Of a stretch of 64,000 bases of DNA, positions 26,230 through 35,364 are shown piece by piece; the first letter of the stretch is position 1; each line of letters opens with the position of its first letter. Where the stretch lies: the NCBI GenBank assembly GCA_963677505.2, contig CAXXWB010000017.1:248001-312000 (forward strand). The letters are read 5' to 3'. Position numbers and translations under genes: made by a program. Source of the DNA: JBGSUZ01 sp963677505 (GTDB lineage: Bacteria; Bacillota; Clostridia; Peptostreptococcales; Acidaminobacteraceae). The notes beneath the pieces were generated by a model. That model was not told the origin of the DNA, did no database searches, and saw only the letters and a list, made by a program, of their open reading frames with translations.

Positions 26230-26988
26230 CTATAACTCTTTGTATTTTTTTCTAACCTGAACCACTTTCCCACAGGTCATAGCCCCTTCTGGACAAGGAC
26301 CTTCCAAGCACTTTGGCCCTGCTGTTTTAAAGATTGTTGGCGCTACCTGCTTCACTGCCTTCAACATGCCATCTGCAAGGTCCCTAATTTCCCACTGGGC
26401 TCTTTGGCAACAACGATGCTCAAAGAAATTGATGAGACTTCTGGCATTCATAGTCATAACAATTTTCGTTTCGCAAGCATTAGGAAAGACGTATCTGGCA
26501 TCTTCAATGGCCATTTTTTCTCCTTGTTGCTTTGCCTTTTTTTCCTCTGTCCCAGTAGCTAAAAGGGCTTTTACATGACCCTCCATTAGAATTCCCACTA
26601 GAGCGTCATAAGATTTTTGGTCATGGACCATAGTCTCTTTAAACACTTTGAGGGCTTCTTCATTGTTTGCTATGGCTGGCGGTATAACATATTCAAATTG
26701 GTCCAGTTTCACATAGCGCTGAGATTGCTGAGAATATGACGCCATTCTATGCCTTACCAGCTGATGGGTGAGTACGCGGCTAACGCCTTCAATGGCAAAG
26801 GTAAAACTCATATGCTCCAAAGGTGAATCATGTCCTAGTTCTACCAATTTATTTAGGAAGTTTTCTGTCTGCTCTTCTGTCAAACGATCCATCAACCCCG
26901 ATGCGCCTGTTTTTGAGTAGCAAAGCTTCGCCGCCGCTGCCACCAGTTTTTCTGGTTCTTGGGTATGTGCTATCATTTCAACTCTCAC
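26230..26988 (-). CDS. thyX: Flavin-dependent thymidylate synthase
   Basis: 252 aa. The ThyX signature RHRxxSxxxxSxR is present as RHRMASYSQQSQR (residues 79-91). It makes dTMP from dUMP using FAD, NAD(P)H and methylene-tetrahydrofolate. The start is GTG at 26988 (MRVEMIAHTQEPEKL), 7 nt after AGGAGG, matching the N-terminus of relatives. An in-frame ATG further upstream lacks a site. It lies between mrnC and rlmB, an extra gene compared with the Bacillus order. The 66 nt to rlmB holds a possible -10 TATAAT. Confidence 0.94.
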   Translation of the reverse strand: MRVEMIAHTQEPEKLVAAAAKLCYSKTGASGLMDRLTEEQTENFLNKLVELGHDSPLEHMSFTFAIEGVSRVLTHQLVRHRMASYSQQSQRYVKLDQFEYVIPPAIANNEEALKVFKETMVHDQKSYDALVGILMEGHVKALLATGTEEKKAKQQGEKMAIEDARYVFPNACETKIVMTMNARSLINFFEHRCCQRAQWEIRDLADGMLKAVKQVAPTIFKTAGPKCLEGPCPEGAMTCGKVVQVRKKYKEL

Positions 26989-27051
26989 AATCAAGCCTCC
27001 TCTTTTCATTGATAAAAACTGCTCCAGCAATAAGCACGGAGCAGTTTCTCT

Positions 27052-27528
27052 TTATTCGTAAGGTTGTTCTTTTTGCTTTTTAGATGCCTGCAGTTCAATT
27101 TCACCAATTTCGATGGCTTTGGTAACAATTTCAACCAATCGTTCTTCCTTTCCAGTCAGAAACAGCCATCCTAAAAGGGCTTCAAAACCCGTTGCCTGAC
27201 GGTATTCTCCAACTGAAGTGTTTTTAGGAACCGTAGCACTTTTTTGGTTACGTCCTCTTTTCACAACTATGAGTTCTTCCTCTGTCAGCTGGCTTTGTAT
27301 TTCTCTCACAACTTTTGCTTGTGCTGTGGCCTTAATCATCTTCACCACTCTTTGGTTCAGGTGATTGATTGTGCCGTTATATTTTGAGATGACATAGGTC
27401 CTGACCATAATTTCATGAATGCCATCGCCGATGTACGCAAGGGCTAACGGATTCATCATACGGAGCTTTCCCTCATCTATTTCTGGTACGTTCGTTGTTC
27501 TTAGCAGTGCTTTGCAAAGTTCGTTCAA
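27052..27528 (-). CDS. mrnC: Mini-ribonuclease III
   Basis: 158 aa. It has an RNase III catalytic domain without the dsRNA-binding domain. NPLALAYIGDGIHEIMVRTYVI holds the catalytic Asp, and VGEYRQATGFEALLGWLFLTG the second motif. In B. subtilis it matures the ends of 23S rRNA. The start appears to be TTG at 27528, since the frame is closed by TGA just upstream and GAGGTG lies 10 nt before. It follows cysS by 17 nt, as in Bacillus. Confidence 0.92.
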   Translation of the reverse strand: MNELCKALLRTTNVPEIDEGKLRMMNPLALAYIGDGIHEIMVRTYVISKYNGTINHLNQRVVKMIKATAQAKVVREIQSQLTEEELIVVKRGRNQKSATVPKNTSVGEYRQATGFEALLGWLFLTGKEERLVEIVTKAIEIGEIELQASKKQKEQPYE

Positions 27529-27545
27529 AAGAAACCATCACCTCA

Positions 27546-28946
27546 TTATTTTTTAGCATAAGACCATTTAACGCCTTGTGGTGTATCTTCCAGAACTACA
27601 TTTTTCTCTTTAAGAATATCTCTGATTTCATCTGAACGAGCAAAATCCTTTGCCTTTCTGGCTGCTTGACGCTCTGCGATTAAATCTTCAATTTCTTGGT
27701 CCAAACTTCCTTTTGTCTTTGAAAGAATCCCCAATACAGAAGTCAGTTCAATTAAAAGTTCATGGGCTTTTTGAAGGTATTCAAGAGCCGTTTCAGGCTT
27801 AACTTGAGTATTAACTTCTCTAACCAGCTCAAAAATGGCTGCAATGGCATCCGCTGTGTTCACGTCATCATCCATGGCATTCATAAAGTTGTCTCTGTAT
27901 TTAGAAAGACCTGCTAGTGCTGTCGCTTCATCTGCTGTCAATCCTCTATTTTGTGCCAAATCTATGTGATATTCTAAATTTTCTTTGGCATTGTAAAGTC
28001 TTTCAAGACCATTTGCAGAGGCCTCAATTAAATCTCTGCTGAAATTGATTGGATTTCTGTAATGGGCTTGTAAAATGAACATTCTAAGAACTTCACCATC
28101 AAAATCTTCTAAAATTTCTCTTACTGTAAAGAAGTTGTTCTTAGATTTTGACATTTTCTCATTATTGATGTTGATGTACCCGTTGTGCATCCAATAATTT
28201 GAAAACGTCTTACCCGAGTATGCCTCAGATTGAGCGATTTCATTTTCATGATGGGGGAACATCAAATCTTGACCCCCACAGTGGATATCAATGGTTTCCC
28301 CAAGGTACTTGGTGCTCATCACAGAACATTCAATATGCCAACCAGGACGCCCTTCTCCCCATGGAGACACCCAAGAAGGTTCTCCCGGCTTTTTCGCTTT
28401 CCAGAGTACAAAGTCCATAGGATTTTTCTTTTGTTCGTTGACTTCAATTCTCGCACCCATTTCAAGGTCTTCTAAGTTTTGCTTAGAGAGTTTTCCATAA
28501 GTATCAAACCGTTTCGTATCAAAATAGACATCGCCATTAGACGCATAGGCGTAGCCCTTTTGAACTAAAACTTCAATAAAAGCAATAATTTCTTCAATGG
28601 TGTCTGTTACTTTCGGGTGAACGGTTGCACGGTGTATACCTAATGCATCTGCGTCTTTAAAGTATTCTGCAATATATTTTTCGCTGACTTCTAAGCTGTT
28701 TAGTTTTTCTTCATTGGCGCGGTTGATAATCTTATCATCTACGTCGGTGAAGTTTTGAATGTAATTAACTTCATATCCTCTATATTCCAAATATCTTCTG
28801 AAAGTATCAAAGACTGTGAAGGGTCTTGCGTTTCCGATATGGAAATAGTTATAGACCGTTGGACCACAGACATACATTCTCACTTTGTTAGGCTCGATGG
28901 TCTGAAACTCTTCTTTTTTGCGGGTAAGGCTGTTATAAATCTTCAT
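27546..28946 (-). CDS. cysS: Cysteinyl-tRNA synthetase
   Basis: 466 aa class I synthetase. HIGNARPFTVFD is the HIGH motif, EKMSKSKNNFF the KMSKS motif, and CGPTVYNYFHIG with CSVMS and GGQDLMFPHHENE give the zinc-binding Cys and His. The C-terminal domain (ARKAKDFARSDEIRD) recognises the tRNA. It is downstream of gltX (30 nt). cysE, found between them in Bacillus, is absent. Confidence 0.96.
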   Translation of the reverse strand: MKIYNSLTRKKEEFQTIEPNKVRMYVCGPTVYNYFHIGNARPFTVFDTFRRYLEYRGYEVNYIQNFTDVDDKIINRANEEKLNSLEVSEKYIAEYFKDADALGIHRATVHPKVTDTIEEIIAFIEVLVQKGYAYASNGDVYFDTKRFDTYGKLSKQNLEDLEMGARIEVNEQKKNPMDFVLWKAKKPGEPSWVSPWGEGRPGWHIECSVMSTKYLGETIDIHCGGQDLMFPHHENEIAQSEAYSGKTFSNYWMHNGYININNEKMSKSKNNFFTVREILEDFDGEVLRMFILQAHYRNPINFSRDLIEASANGLERLYNAKENLEYHIDLAQNRGLTADEATALAGLSKYRDNFMNAMDDDVNTADAIAAIFELVREVNTQVKPETALEYLQKAHELLIELTSVLGILSKTKGSLDQEIEDLIAERQAARKAKDFARSDEIRDILKEKNVVLEDTPQGVKWSYAKK

Positions 28947-28976
28947 ACGATTCCCTCCTCCGTTGAGTCAAAATGT

Positions 28977-30461
28977 TTATTTTCCAATTGTTTTTAAAGT
29001 ATGTTCAAGGCGTTTGATTAAAAGATCTTTGCCTAAAAGTTCGATGATGGCTACAAGGTCTGGTCCATGCAATTGACCTGAAATTGCGGCTCTGACAGGC
29101 ATAAAGAGATTTTTACCTTTAACGCCTGTTTCTTTTTGAATAGCTTTCATGACAGTGCTTGCAAATGCTTGGTCTACTGTTTCTGTCCCTTCAACCAATG
29201 TTTTGAAGCAGCTGATCACAACAGGCGCCTCTTCAATTTTTAACATTTCAAGGGTTTCTTCATTTTCAGGTTCAACCGTTTCACCTATAAACATTGGAAC
29301 CAAATTAGTCACTTCAGCAAGGTAATTCATGCTGTCTTGAGAAAGTTTCGTAATGGTTTTCATGAAGTCTCTTTTTGCTTCGATTTCATTTTCAAGGACG
29401 TATCCTTTTTCAACAAAGTAAGGAATACAGAGTTCTGTCAAAGCATCTAAATCCATTTCCTTGATGTAAAGACCGTTCATCCAATTGAGTTTGTTCACGT
29501 CAAAGACGCCACCTGATTTTGAAACTCTGTCTAGAGAGAATTTCTCAATCATTTCAGCCATCGTCATTTTTTCGCTGTTATCTTCTGGGCTCCAACCTAC
29601 AAGTGCAACGTAATTAATTAAAGCTTCTGGTAAGTATCCCTTAACTTTAAAATCTTCAACAGCTACATCGCCTTGACGTTTTGAAAGCTTTTTCTTTTCA
29701 ATGTTGAGAATGTTTGGGAGGTGAACAAATTGTGGTGCTTCCCATCCAAAGGCTTCGTAAAGATATACGTGTTTTGGCGTCGACGACAACCACTCTTCTC
29801 CACGAATAACGTGGGTAATTCCCATAAGGTGATCGTCTACAATTACTGCCATGTGATAGGTTGGGAACCCATCTTGTTTCATAAGCACTTGGTCGTCTAA
29901 CTCATCTGTATTAAAAGTCACGACGCCACGAACTGCATCATCAAAAGTAATTTCTCTATTTTCAGGAAGTCTGAGACGAACCACGTGTGGCTCTCCTGCC
30001 GCTACTCTTTTTCTAGCGTCTTCCAAGCTGATATTGCGACAATGTCCGTCGTATTTAGCCGTTTGGCCTTCAGCTTTTTGGGCTTCTCTAACCTTTTCTA
30101 AGCGCTCTCTGTCACAGAAGCAGTAATAAGCTTTGCCTGCTTCAAGTAGTTGCTCTGCGTATTTTCCGTATAATTCCAATCTTTCTGATTGTACATACGG
30201 TCCAAAATTTCCTATTTGGAGCACTTCTCCCTTTTCCCCAAGACATGGGCCTTCAACATGGTTTACGCCTGCCCATTTCATGGCATCTAACATGCCTTCA
30301 ACAGCACCTTCTACCAATCGGGTTCTGTCTGTATCTTCTACTCTGAGAATGTATTCTCCATTGTTTTTCATTGCAAATAAATAGTTATAAAGGGCTGTTC
30401 TTAAACTTCCAATATGAACAAAACCCGTAGGGCTTGGTGCAAATCTGACTCTAACTGACAT
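28977..30461 (-). CDS. gltX: Glutamyl-tRNA synthetase
   Basis: 494 aa class I synthetase. PSPTGFVHIGSLRTALYNY holds the HIGH-type motif, and KKLSKRQGDV the KMSKS-type motif. The anticodon-binding domain occupies the last third. Clostridial GltX is often non-discriminating (charging tRNA-Gln too), but that cannot be decided here. Confidence 0.95.
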   Translation of the reverse strand: MSVRVRFAPSPTGFVHIGSLRTALYNYLFAMKNNGEYILRVEDTDRTRLVEGAVEGMLDAMKWAGVNHVEGPCLGEKGEVLQIGNFGPYVQSERLELYGKYAEQLLEAGKAYYCFCDRERLEKVREAQKAEGQTAKYDGHCRNISLEDARKRVAAGEPHVVRLRLPENREITFDDAVRGVVTFNTDELDDQVLMKQDGFPTYHMAVIVDDHLMGITHVIRGEEWLSSTPKHVYLYEAFGWEAPQFVHLPNILNIEKKKLSKRQGDVAVEDFKVKGYLPEALINYVALVGWSPEDNSEKMTMAEMIEKFSLDRVSKSGGVFDVNKLNWMNGLYIKEMDLDALTELCIPYFVEKGYVLENEIEAKRDFMKTITKLSQDSMNYLAEVTNLVPMFIGETVEPENEETLEMLKIEEAPVVISCFKTLVEGTETVDQAFASTVMKAIQKETGVKGKNLFMPVRAAISGQLHGPDLVAIIELLGKDLLIKRLEHTLKTIGK

Positions 30462-30535
30462 ATGATTTTCCTCCTATTTTATAGCACTGGGCTCTTGAAT
30501 TTCTGTTATTCCTGTAAAAATGTATATATCACTTT

Positions 30536-30565
30536 ATCATAGCATATTTTGTATAGCACCTTCAA
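30536..30565 (-). promoter_or_regulatory. Possible promoter of gltX
   Basis: Minus-strand TTGAAG (30560-30565), 18-nt spacer, TATGAT (30536-30541), directly after the terminator of the upstream gene. Confidence 0.5.
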
Positions 30566-30579
30566 TCGTTTAATCCTGC

Positions 30580-30615
30580 AAAAAAGCCGGCCAATCCCTT
30601 AGGACCAAGCCGACT
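30580..30615 (-). terminator. Terminator after the Cys-rich protein gene
   Basis: GTCGGCTTGGTCC / GGATTGGCCGGC stem (two G-T pairs) followed by TTTTTTG on the minus strand. It separates proS plus the small gene from gltX. Confidence 0.9.
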
Positions 30616-30640
30616 TTCAATGTAGATTTAAAAGACTTAA

Positions 30641-30898
30641 TTATTTTTTGCCCCGTTCCATAACCAATCCCATTTTGCTCATAATATGGTCATATCCCTT
30701 TGGTCCATGAGGCAATGTACAATCGGTACAATCTTTGATCCCGCTCTCTCCGTATTTAAAGTTACCACCACAATCTTCTTTTAAAAGGTAAAGTGGGCAA
30801 TAACAGAATAAGCAATTAAAAGTGCTTTCATCGGCTACTTTATGGCATGGAAAGAACTCACATTTGAGGTGTTGATTAAACTTGTAATTTTCACTCAC
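30641..30898 (-). CDS. Cysteine-rich small protein
   Basis: 85 aa with eight Cys residues (13, 18, 29, 32, 34, 43, 57, 60) in CxxxxC, CxxCxC and CxxC spacings. This suggests one or two metal sites, zinc or iron-sulfur. It resembles the cysteine-rich small domain seen in anaerobes, sometimes near corrinoid genes. Function unknown. Start taken as GTG at 30898 because AGGAGG lies 6 nt upstream. The earlier ATGATG overlaps that site. It follows proS by 27 nt and probably shares its T-box-controlled transcript. Confidence 0.75.
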   Translation of the reverse strand: MSENYKFNQHLKCEFFPCHKVADESTFNCLFCYCPLYLLKEDCGGNFKYGESGIKDCTDCTLPHGPKGYDHIMSKMGLVMERGKK

Positions 30899-30925
30899 AG
30901 GGCGCCTCCTCATCATATTAGCTCT

Positions 30926-32371
30926 CTAGTAAGATTTCGCAACGTATACCATGGATTTTGCAGGCTTTCCACAGAAGTGACAAGTATCTCCTAAGTTTTC
31001 TTGTTCAAAAGGCATACAGCGAATCGTCGCAGCCGTATCAGCTTTAATTTTGTCTTCACATTCCCTTTCGCCACACCACATCGCCTTGGCGAAACCGGCT
31101 TGGGTTGACATTTTTTCCACAAATTCTTCGTAACTTTTAAATGTAAAGGTCATTTTGTCTCTATGGATAGTGGCTCTTTCTAATAGATTATTGTGAATTT
31201 CATCTAAGAGCTCAACTATTTTATCTGAGAAACCTTCTAACTGGATTGGTTCCTTAGTTAAATTGTCTCTTCTGCCAACCATGGCTTGATTCTTTTCGAT
31301 GTCTTTTGGTCCAATTTCTACTCTGACTGGGACACCTTTCATTTCATATTCGTTGAACTTCCAGCCTGGGCTGTAGTTGGTGTCATCGTTGAGTTCTACT
31401 CGAAGACCTTTTGACTCCAACTCTTTTTTGAGTTCATAAGCTTTGTCTAAGACCCCTTCTTTGTTTTGGGCAATTGGGATGATGACGACTTGAGTAGGCG
31501 CTACTCTAGGTGGCAATACAAGTCCTCTATTGTCACTATGAACCATAATCAGACCGCCAATCAATCTTGTAGAAACGCCCCAAGACGTATGATGAGGGTG
31601 TTCTAACTCTCCTGTCCTACCAAGGAATGTAATGTCAAACGCCTTGGTAAAATGTTGAGCTAGGTTATGAGATGTGCCTGATTGAAGGGCTTTTCCATCG
31701 TGCATGAGGGCTTCAATGGTATAGGTTGCATGGGCCCCTGCAAATTTTTCTTTTTCACTTTTCAGCCCTGCTACCATAGGAATAGCCAACAAGTTTTCTG
31801 CCATTTCTCTGTAAATACCCAGCATTTGAAGGGTTTCTGCCTGTGCTTCTTCTGCCGTTTCATGAAGGGTATGACCTTCTTGCCATAAGAATTCTGATGT
31901 TCTGAGGAAAGGTCTTGTCGCCTTTTCCCATCTGACAACCGAACACCATTGATTGTTTAAGTATGGCAGTTCTCTGTAGGATTTGAGCCATCTTGAATAC
32001 ATTTCGCAGATAATGGTTTCTGAAGTTGGTCTCACACATAGACGTTCCGCTAATTCTTCTTTTCCACCATGAGTAACCCACGCTACTTCAGGCGCGAAAC
32101 CTTCTACGTGCTCTTTTTCTTTGTTGAGTAAACTCTCTGGGATCAAGAGTGGGAAGTACATATTTTTATGGCCTGTCGCTTTGAATCTTTTGTCTAAATG
32201 GGCCTGAATATTTTCCCAGATAGCATATCCGTAGGGCTTAATAACCATAAATCCTTTTACAGGAGAATAGTCTACCAAATCTGTTTTTCTAATAACATCT
32301 GTGTACCACTGAGCAAAGTCATCTTCCATTTTTGTTATTTCTTTTACAAATGCTTCATCATTTCTTGCCAT
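30926..32371 (-). CDS. proS: Prolyl-tRNA synthetase, archaeal/eukaryotic-like type
   Basis: 481 aa class II synthetase of the short ProS type: no bacterial editing insertion, plus a C-terminal zinc-binding domain (CGEREC, CHFCGK) ending in Tyr. Motif 2 is RWEKATRPFLRTSEFLWQEG, and RPTSETIICEMY binds substrate. The ATG at 32371 has AGGAGG upstream. A complete T-box leader with a Pro-type specifier precedes it, so expression should rise when tRNA-Pro is uncharged. Confidence 0.95.
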   Translation of the reverse strand: MARNDEAFVKEITKMEDDFAQWYTDVIRKTDLVDYSPVKGFMVIKPYGYAIWENIQAHLDKRFKATGHKNMYFPLLIPESLLNKEKEHVEGFAPEVAWVTHGGKEELAERLCVRPTSETIICEMYSRWLKSYRELPYLNNQWCSVVRWEKATRPFLRTSEFLWQEGHTLHETAEEAQAETLQMLGIYREMAENLLAIPMVAGLKSEKEKFAGAHATYTIEALMHDGKALQSGTSHNLAQHFTKAFDITFLGRTGELEHPHHTSWGVSTRLIGGLIMVHSDNRGLVLPPRVAPTQVVIIPIAQNKEGVLDKAYELKKELESKGLRVELNDDTNYSPGWKFNEYEMKGVPVRVEIGPKDIEKNQAMVGRRDNLTKEPIQLEGFSDKIVELLDEIHNNLLERATIHRDKMTFTFKSYEEFVEKMSTQAGFAKAMWCGERECEDKIKADTAATIRCMPFEQENLGDTCHFCGKPAKSMVYVAKSY

Positions 32372-32447
32372 TTTTTTAGCCTCCTATTTTTTTGAATATC
32401 CGTCTATTTGAATACCCCTTTGTCTACTCCACACACTAAAAAACAAA

Positions 32448-32715
32448 CGCAAAAAACCCCGGCTCTATAAGCTAGAGGCGGGGTGACGCGGTACCACTCT
32501 AATTGACGAAAGTGTCATTCGAAAATCTTAGAATCAAGCTCTCGAAGACATTCGTCATCTTCATACAGCTATAACGGGCTGTTCCCGTGTGTTTGCACAA
32601 ACTCCAGAGTAGGTTCGACCAGTGCTTAACTGTGAAATCTCTCAGCAAGGTTGTGCCCTAGGCATTTCCTTGATTTCACTCTCTTTACAGTGCTTACACT
32701 TGTCTACTGGCTCTT
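32448..32715 (-). ncRNA. T-box riboswitch controlling proS
   Basis: The minus strand carries the T-box AGAGTGGTACCGCG (32487-32500), the sequence that pairs with the uncharged tRNA NCCA end. A terminator follows (ACCCCGCCTCTAGC / GAGCCGGGGT, then TTTTTT, 32450-32484). Upstream in stem I, GAACCTACTCTGG offers CCT (32611-32613) as the specifier codon, which is Pro. This agrees with the downstream gene. The exact 5' boundary is estimated. Confidence 0.9.
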
Positions 32716-32745
32716 TCAAAGTCAAATATCCATATATATGGGTTT

Positions 32746-32774
32746 ACTATATACGCTGTTGACCTACTTGTCAA
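32746..32774 (-). promoter_or_regulatory. Predicted sigma-A promoter of the proS T-box transcript
   Basis: Minus-strand TTGACA (32769-32774), exactly 17 nt, TATAGT (32746-32751), placing the start near 32739, just before the T-box. The -35 hexamer is part of the first unit of the 27-bp tandem repeat. Confidence 0.8.
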
Positions 32775-32829
32775 CACGTTTGCTGTTGACCTACTTGTCA
32801 ACACGTTTGCTGTTGACCTACTTGTCAAC
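32758..32829. repeat. Three tandem 27-bp units with internal palindrome
   Basis: Units start at 32758, 32785 and 32812. Each contains GTTGAC-CTACTT-GTCAAC, a perfect inverted repeat. The units are separated by ACGTTTGCT, giving a constant 27-bp period. All three copies are identical. They fill the gap between the ispF stop and the proS promoter. Only the unit nearest proS has a -10 at the right distance. Confidence 0.95.
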
Positions 32830-32834
32830 AGCAA

Positions 32835-33308
32835 CTATATAGCTTGCATTAAAACCACCGCAGTGGCAGAAATGCCTTCTTCGCGGCCTTCAAAACCTAG
32901 CTTTTCAGTGGTTGTCGCCTTGATGCTCACTTGAGATAAATGCCCTTCTAAAACCTCTGCGAGACAGATGCGCATTTCTTCAATATAAGGCGCTAACTTA
33001 GGCTTTTGCGCTGCAATGGTCGTATCTAAATTTCCAAGTTTATAACCGTGTTCATGGCAAATTGCCACCACTTTTCTTAAAAGCTCAATGCTGTCGGCGC
33101 CTTTATACTGTTGGTCGGTGTCTGGAAAATGTTTTCCAATGTCCCCAAGTGCAAGAGCACCCAGCATAGCATCCATAATGGCGTGAGTCAAAACATCGGC
33201 ATCTGAATGTCCTAATAGTCCCATTGTATGAGGAATTTCTACGCCACCTAAAATCAATTTTCGATCTTCTACCAACTGATGGACATCGTATCCAAATCCT
33301 ATTCTCAT
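32835..33308 (-). CDS. ispF: 2-C-methyl-D-erythritol 2,4-cyclodiphosphate synthase
   Basis: 157 aa, full length. It is a zinc enzyme of the MEP isoprenoid pathway that cyclises CDP-ME 2-phosphate. GYDVHQL supplies the metal-binding Asp and His, GHSDADVLTHAIMDA the second site, and TTTEKLGFEGR the CMP-binding region. It overlaps ispD by 4 nt (ATGA), so the two are coupled. Confidence 0.96.
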   Translation of the reverse strand: MRIGFGYDVHQLVEDRKLILGGVEIPHTMGLLGHSDADVLTHAIMDAMLGALALGDIGKHFPDTDQQYKGADSIELLRKVVAICHEHGYKLGNLDTTIAAQKPKLAPYIEEMRICLAEVLEGHLSQVSIKATTTEKLGFEGREEGISATAVVLMQAI

Positions 33309-34042
33309 CGTTTTTCCTCCGCTTCTATTCCTGCCATAATCTGCTCTGCCAGCAATAAATCTTCAGGAGTGGTCACTTTGATGTTGTTATAACTTCCAAG
33401 GGTCAATTTGACTGGGTGTCCAAAGGCTTCTACTAACCCGCTGTCATCGGTTACCGTTAACCCTTGAATTTTTCCCTGTTCATAGGCACGAAGCAGTAAA
33501 TTTCGTTCAAAACACTGTGGTGTTTGAACAGAGAACAAGCGACTCCGATCTGGGGTCGATTCCACAAAGTGATCATCCGTTGCTACTTTTATGGTATCTT
33601 TTACAGGCACACAAATCACGGATGTATTATGTTCAAAGACGTCTTCTAGACAGCGTTCAATCACTTCTTCGGACACCAATGGTCTTGCGCCGTCGTGAAC
33701 CATGACAAAATTAATGTCATCAATGAGTTGATGTAAGCCGTTGTCCACAGATTCCAGTCGGTCGGCGCCTCCAACTACAAAAGACATCTGAGGGCATTCC
33801 ACTTCTTTTTCCAAAAGTTCAGTTCTTATTTTATTAAGCAAACTAGCAAAACGGTCTTCTTCTTGCTTTCTGCCAACGACAATAATTTGGTCAATCCATC
33901 CACAGGTGGCGAAAGGCAATAAAGTCCACTCAATTAAATCTCTGCCTCTAAGCTTTAAAAAGGTCTTGATTTCATCTGTGCCCATGCGTCTTCCGCTTCC
34001 TGCAGCGGGTATGACCACGGCTATTTTTTGATCTTTATACAT
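33305..34042 (-). CDS. ispD: 2-C-methyl-D-erythritol 4-phosphate cytidylyltransferase
   Basis: 245 aa. VIPAAGSGRRMG near the N-terminus is the CTP-binding loop. VMVHDGARPLVS and VPVKDTIK are family motifs. It catalyses the CTP-dependent third step of the MEP pathway. It forms a two-gene operon with ispF. The C-terminus is about 10 residues longer than many relatives. Confidence 0.94.
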   Translation of the reverse strand: MYKDQKIAVVIPAAGSGRRMGTDEIKTFLKLRGRDLIEWTLLPFATCGWIDQIIVVGRKQEEDRFASLLNKIRTELLEKEVECPQMSFVVGGADRLESVDNGLHQLIDDINFVMVHDGARPLVSEEVIERCLEDVFEHNTSVICVPVKDTIKVATDDHFVESTPDRSRLFSVQTPQCFERNLLLRAYEQGKIQGLTVTDDSGLVEAFGHPVKLTLGSYNNIKVTTPEDLLLAEQIMAGIEAEEKR

Positions 34043-34073
34043 AGGTCATCACCTCATTTTAATATAATCAGTA

Positions 34074-34115
34074 AAAGGCGTTACACACTCCATGTATTGG
34101 AGAGCGAACGCCTTT
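34074..34115 (-). terminator. Terminator after the PIN/TRAM gene
   Basis: AAAGGCGTT / AACGCCTTT stem with an inner CTCCA / TGGAG pair and a following T-rich stretch, in the 81-nt gap before ispD. Confidence 0.8.
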
Positions 34116-34123
34116 ATGTCATT

Positions 34124-35218
34124 CTAATGAGCGGGTTTGGCAAAAATCATGCGTCCGGCTGCTGTTTGTAATACGCTTGTTACCAACACATCCAACGTTT
34201 CATTCATGTGTTTTCGGCCACCTTCAACCACAATCATAGTGCCATCATCTAGGTAGGCAACCCCTTGATTGTTTTCTTTGCCTTCTTTTACAACATGAAC
34301 GGTCATTTCTTCGCCTGGAAGCACCACCGGTTTGACTGCATTAGCCAATTCATTGATATTGAGCACAACAACCCCTTGAAGTTCGGCCACTTTGTTAAGA
34401 TTAAAGTCATTTGTTACGACCATTCCGTTCATCTTTTGCGCCAATTTTAATAATTTCATATCGACCTCGGCCACATCTTCAAAATCTGTGTCCACAATTC
34501 GAATATCTAATTGTAATTCTTTTTGAATGATATTAAGAATATCTAAACCTCTTCTGCCTCGGTTGCGCTTTAAGCCGTCCGAGGAATCAGCAATATGTCT
34601 GAGCTCTTCTAGTACAAAATTTGGAATGATTAAACTACCTTCAACAAAACCAGTTTTGCATATGTCGGCAATTCGACCATCAATGATGACACTGGTATCT
34701 AATATTTTAGGTTTTGCGCCACTGACTTCTTTCGTCGCCGCATTCTTAGAAGATGTTCTCTTGAACATTTCTTGTATTTTTGAAAAATCTCCAATATTTT
34801 TAATGGCGAGACTAACGCCTAAATAACCTAAAAAGACATAGATAACAAGACTAAGCAAACTAATGTATGGAATCGGAATCAAACTAATAGCACTGCTAAT
34901 TAAAAAGGCAATGACTAGTCCTACAATCAACCCAATTGACCCTACTACAATTTGATGGGTCGGTACTTTTTCAAGTTCATCCTCCGCGCCTTTGACTAAT
35001 TTTTTTGATAAATGCACGATCCATGGAAAAATAAGATAAAGTATAAGTCCGAATATTGCAGCTGTTACCGACGAAAATACGAATTTAAAAAGATTGTCCC
35101 CTTGAGTATAGTTGAACATTTTACCAATGCCATTCACCGACAAAAGTAATAAGCCCACAGCATACCCTGCAGATACGCCCAGAATCGTTAATACGATCCT
35201 TGCGATTTTCTTTAACAT
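34124..35218 (-). CDS. PIN and TRAM domain membrane protein (YacL type)
   Basis: 364 aa. Four predicted membrane helices occupy roughly residues 8-28, 46-68, 89-112 and 117-139. A PIN-fold nuclease domain follows, starting DTSVIIDGRIADI (Asp174 and Asp180 likely metal ligands). A C-terminal TRAM RNA-binding domain (GEEMTVHVVKEGKENNQGVAYLDDG) completes it. B. subtilis YacL sits in the same place, before ispD. The substrate is unknown. Confidence 0.9.
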   Translation of the reverse strand: MLKKIARIVLTILGVSAGYAVGLLLLSVNGIGKMFNYTQGDNLFKFVFSSVTAAIFGLILYLIFPWIVHLSKKLVKGAEDELEKVPTHQIVVGSIGLIVGLVIAFLISSAISLIPIPYISLLSLVIYVFLGYLGVSLAIKNIGDFSKIQEMFKRTSSKNAATKEVSGAKPKILDTSVIIDGRIADICKTGFVEGSLIIPNFVLEELRHIADSSDGLKRNRGRRGLDILNIIQKELQLDIRIVDTDFEDVAEVDMKLLKLAQKMNGMVVTNDFNLNKVAELQGVVVLNINELANAVKPVVLPGEEMTVHVVKEGKENNQGVAYLDDGTMIVVEGGRKHMNETLDVLVTSVLQTAAGRMIFAKPAH

Positions 35219-35364
35219 ATGTTGCCTCCTTTCCCTTATTATTTATATCATAGCAATCATGGGATTGCTTTAATATCATAGCATAATTATTTATATAAAC
35301 ATTTGTATTTACACTTTTTTAATCTTCTTTTAAGAACTGCCACAAAAGAAAGAGCGCCAGAAGC

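Noticed and set aside
32758..32829. Possible CRISPR array from short regular repeats
   Set aside because: Only three units, and the whole 27-bp period is identical with no variable spacers. No cas genes are near. It is a plain tandem repeat.
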